From assembly GCA_021737945.1 (NCBI GenBank), contig JAIPCX010000005.1, forward strand, positions 62,001 through 126,000: 64,000 nt of DNA. The letters run 5' to 3'. Positions 59,121-64,000 of the stretch are shown in pieces. Position 1 is the stretch's first letter, and every line of letters starts with the position of its first letter. This stretch comes from Polynucleobacter sp. (lineage in GTDB: Bacteria > Pseudomonadota > Gammaproteobacteria > Burkholderiales > Burkholderiaceae_D). The translations under genes were made by a program, and so were the position numbers. Below the pieces are notes generated by a model. The model searched no databases. It worked only from the letters and a program-made list of their open reading frames with translations, and had not been told where the DNA came from.

Positions 59121-59603
59121 ATGAACCCTATGACCAAGTTCCTTTCGCTGTCCTCTCTAATTATTTTGCCCTGCTTTTGTCATCAGGTCATCGCTCAAGA
59201 ATCACGCGTTGAAATGCAAGCCGGACGCTGTTCTGCGATTTTTTTTATGTTGAGTGAAACGCATAAAGACAATACAGTCTCTGCTGGTATTTTTCAGCAC
59301 TTTGGTAGCGTGTTCGAAAACCTGTATGTCACTGAAAAAAAAGAGCGTGTGGGCAATGCTACTCGTGATGATGGCATTGAACGTCGTAATTTAGTGTTAC
59401 AAGAATTTAAAGCAACCTACAACAGCCGACCAGCAACACTTAAAGAAGAAGTCGTTCTTTGTGGTGCGTGGGCTGAGGGATATAAGATCCAAGGAGACAA
59501 CTATACGTATGTCCCCATCATTCCTAAACTTATTCCTGCAGCTGTCAGGAATGAATACGAGGCCTTAGCGGAGACGGGCTGGAAGAAATGGATAGCAAAT
59601 TAA
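59121..59603 (+). CDS. Secreted hypothetical protein
   Basis: A 160-residue exported protein; signal peptide ends near QVIAQE. The mature domain has GRCSAIFFMLSETHKD, ENLYVTEKKERVGN, and CGAWAEGYKIQG, with two cysteines that may pair. I do not recognise a family. Transcribed alone. Confidence 0.55.
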   Translation: MNPMTKFLSLSSLIILPCFCHQVIAQESRVEMQAGRCSAIFFMLSETHKDNTVSAGIFQHFGSVFENLYVTEKKERVGNATRDDGIERRNLVLQEFKATYNSRPATLKEEVVLCGAWAEGYKIQGDNYTYVPIIPKLIPAAVRNEYEALAETGWKKWIAN

Positions 59604-59708
59604 TCTATTGACAGCGAAACGGGGCTGGGTGATGAATATCTGCGCTGTAATTCAGTTCATTTAGAATAGGAATTCCAACTTGTGTTTTTCACACTAAAAG
59701 GGGACATG

Positions 59709-60113
59709 ATGAAAACAATAAGATTAGTGGTCGGTGTACTTGCTGTGATGTTGAGCGGCCTCTCTTTTGCTGAAGGTGTCGATTTCATTCAACCCAAAGA
59801 TGGTGACACAGTGACCTCGACATTCACTGCTAAATTTTCAGTCGATGGGAAAACACTCGCGAAGTCCAACACCGAAACACTCGGTACCGGACATTTTCAT
59901 TTGCTGATCAATGCCACTGATGTCCCTGAAAATCACACCATACCGCGTAACGACCAATACAAACACTACGATAAAGGGCAGTCTGAAACCGTGGTGTTTC
60001 TACCGCCAGGTAAATTTAAGTTAACGCTTCAATTGGGCGATGGCGCTCATCGATCCTTTGGCGAAAAATATCGCAAAACAATTGAAATCACCGTGGTGCC
60101 TGACAAGGACTGA
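59709..60113 (+). CDS. DUF4399-type secreted protein
   Basis: A 134-residue periplasmic protein with signal peptide ending near GLSFAE. The mature part VDFIQPKDGDTV, GTGHFHLLINATDVPENHTIP and LQLGDGAHRSFG is the DUF4399 pattern, a small immunoglobulin-like domain with conserved His (GHFHLL) that may bind metal. ATG 59709 is chosen of two adjacent ATGs by spacing from AAAGGGG. Function unknown. It is 26 bases upstream of the nucleoside transporter. Confidence 0.8.
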   Translation: MKTIRLVVGVLAVMLSGLSFAEGVDFIQPKDGDTVTSTFTAKFSVDGKTLAKSNTETLGTGHFHLLINATDVPENHTIPRNDQYKHYDKGQSETVVFLPPGKFKLTLQLGDGAHRSFGEKYRKTIEITVVPDKD

Positions 60114-60139
60114 TAGATCACTATGAGAGCTGGCGAGCA

Positions 60140-61399
60140 ATGAATCTGATCGTCCAGTCTATCGTCGGCTATGTCGGATTACTAGGCATCGCCTGGCTGA
60201 TTTGCAAAGATAAATCTCACATACAGTGGCGCACCGTGATTTGTGGTGCGCTACTGCAGTGGGTGTTAGCGCTACTGATTCTTAAACTCCCCGCTGCGCA
60301 ATCGCTGTTTGCTTCATTCAATCAGCTCATGCTCTCGATTGAGCAAGCCACCCGAGAAGGAACGTCACTCGTATTCGGCTATCTAGGGGGTGCTGCACCT
60401 CCCTTTCCAGTGAATGCTGGTAGCTCAACGTTCATACTCGCGTTTCAAGCTTTACCCATCGTGTTGGTACTGAGTGCTCTTTCGGCGCTGCTGTTCTATT
60501 GGCGCGTACTACCTTGGCTGGTGTCTCACATGAGTTCGCTGCTAGAACGCGTCATGGGTTTAGGCGGTGCGGTTAGCTTATCGACCGCAGCGAATGTGTT
60601 TCTGGGTATGGTTGAAGCGCCGCTGGTGATCAAACCCTATCTTGAAAAAGTCTCGCGCGGCGAAATGTTTGTGATTCTCACCGCCGGTATGGCGGGCGTA
60701 GCAGGCAGCGTGATGGGGCTGTATGCCGCCATCCTCGGCCCTTTGGTACCGAATGCGCTGGGACACATATTAGCCGCGTCGTTCATCAGCGCGCCTGCAG
60801 CCATCATGTTCGCTAGTCTGATGATTCCGCATCAGGGCCACGGCACAGGCAGCGAGCAGATCGATATTGAATCCGACTACAGCGCCATGTCGGCTCTCTA
60901 CCGAGGCACTGCTGAGGGCCTACAGCTACTTTTGAATATCATTGCCTGCCTGATTGTCGCTGTCGCGCTGCTGGCCATCATTAATCAACTCTTAGCCTGG
61001 ATACCGCATGACGGGGCAGCTTGGTCATTACAACGCATACTAGGGCTGTTGTTGATGCCGATTGCATGGTTAGCGGGCATTCCATGGGCTGAGGCTAGCA
61101 CTGCCGGTGCGCTACTGGGCACCAAAACCATTTTGAATGAATTAGTTGCCTATATTGATCTGGCCAGACTGCCTGCTGAAAGTCTATCTCCACATAGCCG
61201 CCTGATCATGACCTACGCCTTGTGCGGCTTTGCCAATATCGGCAGCTTGGGCATCATGATCGGTGGATTGACCACCATGATCCCCAGCCGTAGGCAAGAT
61301 ATTCTCGAACTAGCACCCAAAACCCTACTCTCAGGAACACTGGCCACGCTCTCCTGCGGCGCTGTGGTGGGGTTTATCGACCTGCTCAATCATTCCTGA
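60140..61399 (+). CDS. nupC: Concentrative nucleoside transporter (NupC-like)
   Basis: A 419-residue inner-membrane nucleoside:cation symporter of the CNT family with about ten helices. GALLQWVLALLILKLP, LGYLGG-like FGYLGGAAPPFP, ALPIVLVLSALSALLFYWRVLP and FLGMVEAPLVIKPYLEKVSRGEMFVILTAGMA (partly quoted) are family motifs; the C-terminal CGFANIGSLGIMIGGLTTMIPSRR closes it. GAGAG precedes the ATG. It imports nucleosides, probably with protons or sodium. Confidence 0.93.
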   Translation: MNLIVQSIVGYVGLLGIAWLICKDKSHIQWRTVICGALLQWVLALLILKLPAAQSLFASFNQLMLSIEQATREGTSLVFGYLGGAAPPFPVNAGSSTFILAFQALPIVLVLSALSALLFYWRVLPWLVSHMSSLLERVMGLGGAVSLSTAANVFLGMVEAPLVIKPYLEKVSRGEMFVILTAGMAGVAGSVMGLYAAILGPLVPNALGHILAASFISAPAAIMFASLMIPHQGHGTGSEQIDIESDYSAMSALYRGTAEGLQLLLNIIACLIVAVALLAIINQLLAWIPHDGAAWSLQRILGLLLMPIAWLAGIPWAEASTAGALLGTKTILNELVAYIDLARLPAESLSPHSRLIMTYALCGFANIGSLGIMIGGLTTMIPSRRQDILELAPKTLLSGTLATLSCGAVVGFIDLLNHS

Positions 61400-61573
61400 A
61401 AATATTGTCCTCGTGTAAAGACTCTCACTTTCCCTAAGCGTGTTGGCCTGAATTGACTCAGGTCAATCTTTTTCCGCAAGGCAAATGATAAAAGTACGCC
61501 ATGTGTTGATCGGTGCTGCCATTTGAGCGACCGCATCACTCGTCCTTTTTACAATCTCGCATGAGAATTAAAT

Positions 61574-62152
61574 ATGAATACGATTGCCGACCCTATCCCA
61601 GCGGTAGAACTCCATCAACTAGATGTCCCAGCCAAGCTGCCCGTCTTTTGGTGCAGTCTAAATCACTTCCCAGAAGAATTACGTCTCGCCAGAGAAGCGA
61701 TTGATGATGTGCGCGCTGTCCATCCCGACAGCACACCGTCGAATGTGCAAGCGGTTTACATGAGCCCATGGAAAAGTCATCTCATCAGCCCAAAATTCAA
61801 TCCCATGATTGATACCGTGGGTGCTATTGCAAAACGTGTTTCGCGTGAATTTTTGCGCGCTGACCTGCCTGCACTCAACATGGATTTAAAAGCGACGGAT
61901 TGCTGGGGTGTGATCTATGAACATTCTGATCAAACACTGTTGCATCATCACTTCCCATCTGATCTGGTGGCCGTGGTTTACCTCGAAGCGAATGAAAACT
62001 GCGCACCTATCGTGTTTGCCAATTCCATCATGGTCAAACCGGTGCCTGGAACACTGGTGATTTTTCCGGGGATTTTGGAGCACCATGTTCCTGAAAATTT
62101 CGATAAGCGCGTGATCGTCGCTATTAATTACCAAAAATTTCCAAGCTTCTGA
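61574..62152 (+). CDS. Putative 2OG-Fe(II) oxygenase-like protein
   Basis: A 192-residue double-stranded beta helix protein. HHHFPSDLVAVVYLEA gives the iron-binding His region, and PGTLVIFPGILEHHVPEN with a downstream Arg (KRVIVAINYQ) the second His and the 2-oxoglutarate Arg, as in the 2OG-FeII_Oxy_5 family. A HxD pair is not obvious, so activity is uncertain. It is convergent with the XoxJ-cytochrome gene across a shared terminator. Confidence 0.75.
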   Translation: MNTIADPIPAVELHQLDVPAKLPVFWCSLNHFPEELRLAREAIDDVRAVHPDSTPSNVQAVYMSPWKSHLISPKFNPMIDTVGAIAKRVSREFLRADLPALNMDLKATDCWGVIYEHSDQTLLHHHFPSDLVAVVYLEANENCAPIVFANSIMVKPVPGTLVIFPGILEHHVPENFDKRVIVAINYQKFPSF

Positions 62153-62200
62153 TTCAAGCTTCTAAGTCAGCGTCTAAACGTATAAAGCTGGGCGAAATAA

Positions 62201-62236
62201 AAAACCCGCTACGTCTTGTGACATAGCGGGTTTTTC
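62201..62236. terminator. Bidirectional terminator
   Basis: AAAACCCGCTA and TAGCGGGTTTTT form an 11-bp stem around a 12-base loop, serving both the oxygenase-like gene and the convergent XoxJ-cytochrome gene. Confidence 0.85.
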
Positions 62237-62254
62237 TTGAAGCGATGAAGTCGA

Positions 62255-63436
62255 TTATTTTTGTATGGTACTGAGGAACTGGATGATACGTTGAATATCA
62301 TCTTCAGAAATAGTTCCACCCCAGGTTGGCATACCCAAATCTGGGCGACCCTTAGTAATCGTTGTGTGAGCAACTTCCTGCCATTTGTCTGCATAGCGGA
62401 TTTTCAGCTTACGCAAATCACGTTCTTGTTGCGGGCTAGCGCCATTTTGTCCATGGCAATGTGAGCAGCGGCTGTTGAAATTCGATTTAGCATTCTCGAT
62501 TTCGCTGTCTGCAACTTTGCGCATGTAAGGGCCAAGATCGGTGAAATCCGCTTTGGCATGTGAAAGTTTTGCTTGCTCAGGATTGACTACAACTTTCGCT
62601 TTTCCAGCCGGTGCAGCGCCGCCAGCGACTTGGTTAGATGTGTGTAACCAGGACGCTTTTGCATCGAGCATGACTGGAACAGCTTGTGGAAAGCCGTATT
62701 TATGCTGGAGCTTTTTAATCTCAGGCTGTAAGTCAGTCAGTGCCTGATTTATTTTTTCTTTCAATTCGGGCTTGTTCTTGGATACTGCCACGGCGATCTG
62801 GCCATTTAAGCCCTGACCTGCCACCGGCGTAATTTTCCAACGGTTATTCATCGTCGTCTGGTTCTCAAATCCAGCACTCGGACCCCACAAAATTGCGAGC
62901 TCTACTTCGCCTGCAGCCAGTGCAGCGAAAATATCTTCCTGAGTACGGTAATTGCGTGGCTCATAGCCAGTTTCTGACGACAGCAGTACATGCGGAGGTG
63001 ATCCGTGCAGCACGCCTACGCGCTTGCCCTTCAAATCTTCCAATGCATCCAATTTAAATGAAGCCGGCCCGACAATCGCGTAGCCAACATCAAGAAATGC
63101 ATGTGTTTTTTCAGCGCCTCTGACTTTATAGTCAGCGGTTGCTGGTAAAGCAAAGTAAGCATCGCAGCTGTCCATCGTATTACGGACAGCGCGACGCTGG
63201 TTGTGTGACAACCACCAAACATATTCAACGGAGGTACCCAAGCGCTTACCCACCATTTCAGCCAGTTCGATATAAAGACCTTTATCAGATCCTTCGGACT
63301 TACTGAACGGCATATTGTCAGGGTCTGAACAAACCTTTAAAGGGTCCGCACAGGCCAGCGACATCGACAACATACCGGCAACAATCAACGCAGTCTTCAA
63401 CGCAGATCTGCAAGGCGTGATAAACGACTTGGGCAT
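62255..63436 (-). CDS. XoxJ/MoxJ-like binding protein fused to cytochrome c
   Basis: A 393-residue periplasmic protein. After the signal peptide (ending near SLACA), residues about 30-262 are a bacterial solute-binding protein-3 fold of the kind linked to quinoprotein dehydrogenases (LKVCSDPDNMPFS, YIELAEMVGKRLG, YEPRNYRTQED): MoxJ/XoxJ, thought to help activate methanol dehydrogenase. An Ala/Pro-rich linker follows, then a class I cytochrome c domain (about 305-393) with heme motif CSHCH at 324-328 and the axial Met369 in LGMPTW. XoxJ and XoxG are usually separate; here they are one chain. It is 15 bases downstream of the PQQ dehydrogenase. Confidence 0.88.
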   Translation of the reverse strand: MPKSFITPCRSALKTALIVAGMLSMSLACADPLKVCSDPDNMPFSKSEGSDKGLYIELAEMVGKRLGTSVEYVWWLSHNQRRAVRNTMDSCDAYFALPATADYKVRGAEKTHAFLDVGYAIVGPASFKLDALEDLKGKRVGVLHGSPPHVLLSSETGYEPRNYRTQEDIFAALAAGEVELAILWGPSAGFENQTTMNNRWKITPVAGQGLNGQIAVAVSKNKPELKEKINQALTDLQPEIKKLQHKYGFPQAVPVMLDAKASWLHTSNQVAGGAAPAGKAKVVVNPEQAKLSHAKADFTDLGPYMRKVADSEIENAKSNFNSRCSHCHGQNGASPQQERDLRKLKIRYADKWQEVAHTTITKGRPDLGMPTWGGTISEDDIQRIIQFLSTIQK

Positions 63437-63451
63437 TACATCAACTCCTGA

Positions 63452-64000
63452 TTAGTTAAGTGCAAACACGAACAACGTGCCACCTTCTGGGCTGGCATTA
63501 ACCATCTTCTCACCGATCTCACCCAAGAAAGCTGGGATCGACTGTGTACGACCTGAAACCACAGCAACGTACTGCTTGCCGTCGATGGTGTAAGTCATAG
63601 GTGCAGCTGTGATACCGGAGCCAGTATTGAACTGCCACAGGATCTTGCCAGTTTTTCCATCAAACGCACGGAACATGCCTTGGATGTCACCAGCAAATAC
63701 CAGACCTGATGCTGTAGTCATCGTGCCACCATTAAATGGCAGGGAGTTTTTCTGGAACCAGACTTCTTTTTGCTTCACTGGATCCCAAGCTTTCAGACCA
63801 CCACCGTGACCGCCAGGGCCCATCTTGCCGAGATCAAAGTTCACTGACAAATAGAACTGACCACGCTTGTAGTCTTCCTGCAAGCCTTCCATGTCCATAC
63901 ACAGATTCATGGTTGGGATGTAAACCAGACCCGTTGCCTTGTTGTAGCTCATAGGCATCCAGTTTTTGCCACCTAACAAGTTAGGGCAGACATTGGACGC
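63452..64000 (-). CDS. PQQ-dependent alcohol dehydrogenase (partial, C-terminal end)
   Basis: The last 182 residues of a methanol/ethanol-type quinoprotein dehydrogenase, an eight-bladed propeller in the periplasm. It has CPNLLGGKNWMPMSYN, TGLVYIPTMNLCMD, GGTMTTASGLVFAGD (tryptophan-docking blade), and GSGITAAPMTY. The gene runs off the right edge, so the lanthanide-coordinating Asp that distinguishes XoxF from calcium enzymes cannot be seen. The downstream XoxJ-cytochrome gene argues for the XoxF or PedH group. The frame is open to base 64000; an internal ATG at 63979 is not the true start. Confidence 0.9.
   Translation of the reverse strand, partial: ASNVCPNLLGGKNWMPMSYNKATGLVYIPTMNLCMDMEGLQEDYKRGQFYLSVNFDLGKMGPGGHGGGLKAWDPVKQKEVWFQKNSLPFNGGTMTTASGLVFAGDIQGMFRAFDGKTGKILWQFNTGSGITAAPMTYTIDGKQYVAVVSGRTQSIPAFLGEIGEKMVNASPEGGTLFVFALN

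Noticed and set aside
1-64000. CRISPR array, rRNA operon, intact insertion sequence, prophage or plasmid origin
   Set aside because: No regularly spaced repeats, rRNA sequence, transposase, integrase or iteron array was seen on reading both strands.

Overview
The window looks like chromosome of a betaproteobacterium of the order Burkholderiales that is probably an aerobic anoxygenic phototroph. The support is: the glyA-nrdR-pilin and ybgC-tolQRAB-pal-cpoB-tRNA-Lys orders; the magnesium chelatase subunit bchH and the 8-vinyl reductase bciA; cobalamin-binding regulators of the AerR/PpaA family; a phasin (polyhydroxyalkanoate storage); and a PQQ dehydrogenase locus. Base composition is moderate and codon use is fairly even across the window. 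I cannot fix the genus from the sequence alone.

Layout. 1-9.4 kb is core: minor pilins (one cut by the window edge), nrdR, glyA, an SDR, then a tightly overlapping Tol-Pal operon ending at tRNA-Lys. 9.3-10.7 kb is a miniature island lying between the tRNA-Lys 3' end and a second copy of that 3' end plus its terminator; it carries a MazF/PemK-like toxin and antitoxin pair. 10.7-13.6 kb holds small envelope proteins, a bactofilin and a WbuC-type cupin. 13.65-17.5 kb holds a candidate structured RNA and then a sulfur-carrier cluster: a TusA-like protein, a DsrE-like protein, a TusA-like domain fused to a core methionine synthase (MetE) domain, and an MFS permease. 17.5-21.9 kb has two RodZ-type HTH proteins, an amidotransferase-like protein, and an SbtA-type bicarbonate permease divergent from a CbbR/CmpR-like LysR regulator. 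21.9-31.8 kb is the photosynthesis part: bciA, two unrelated genes, then bchH flanked by two aerR paralogues, one of which is broken by an in-frame stop codon. 31.8-33.8 kb is a FitAB/VapBC toxin-antitoxin pair divergent from a Fic AMPylase, with striking operator-like repeats between them. 34.3-38.2 kb is an arsenic island (arsJ, its GAPDH partner, arsR, acr3). 38.5-45.6 kb is mixed: a histone-like protein, speD, regulators, an SDR with an MFS importer, an HD protein, a phosphodiesterase and a cysteine-free glutaredoxin. 45.7-49.9 kb is a reduced cellulose locus (bcsZ, bcsS, bcsA, no bcsB). 50.7-61.4 kb has a phasin, small lipoproteins, a methyltransferase, a TRAP binding protein, a haloacid dehalogenase-like hydrolase, an esterase-Baeyer-Villiger monooxygenase fusion and a nucleoside transporter. 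61.5-64 kb ends in a 2OG oxygenase-like protein, a XoxJ-cytochrome c fusion and the C-terminal part of a PQQ dehydrogenase.

How it works together. Light-driven energy capture (bch genes under AerR/PpsR-type control), bicarbonate uptake, and alcohol oxidation by a PQQ enzyme with its own binding protein and cytochrome fit a mixotrophic freshwater lifestyle. The most novel-looking unit is the TusA/DsrE/TusA-MetE cluster. The most surprising single event is the nonsense codon in the second aerR gene. No rRNA operon, CRISPR array, intact transposase or integrase was seen.
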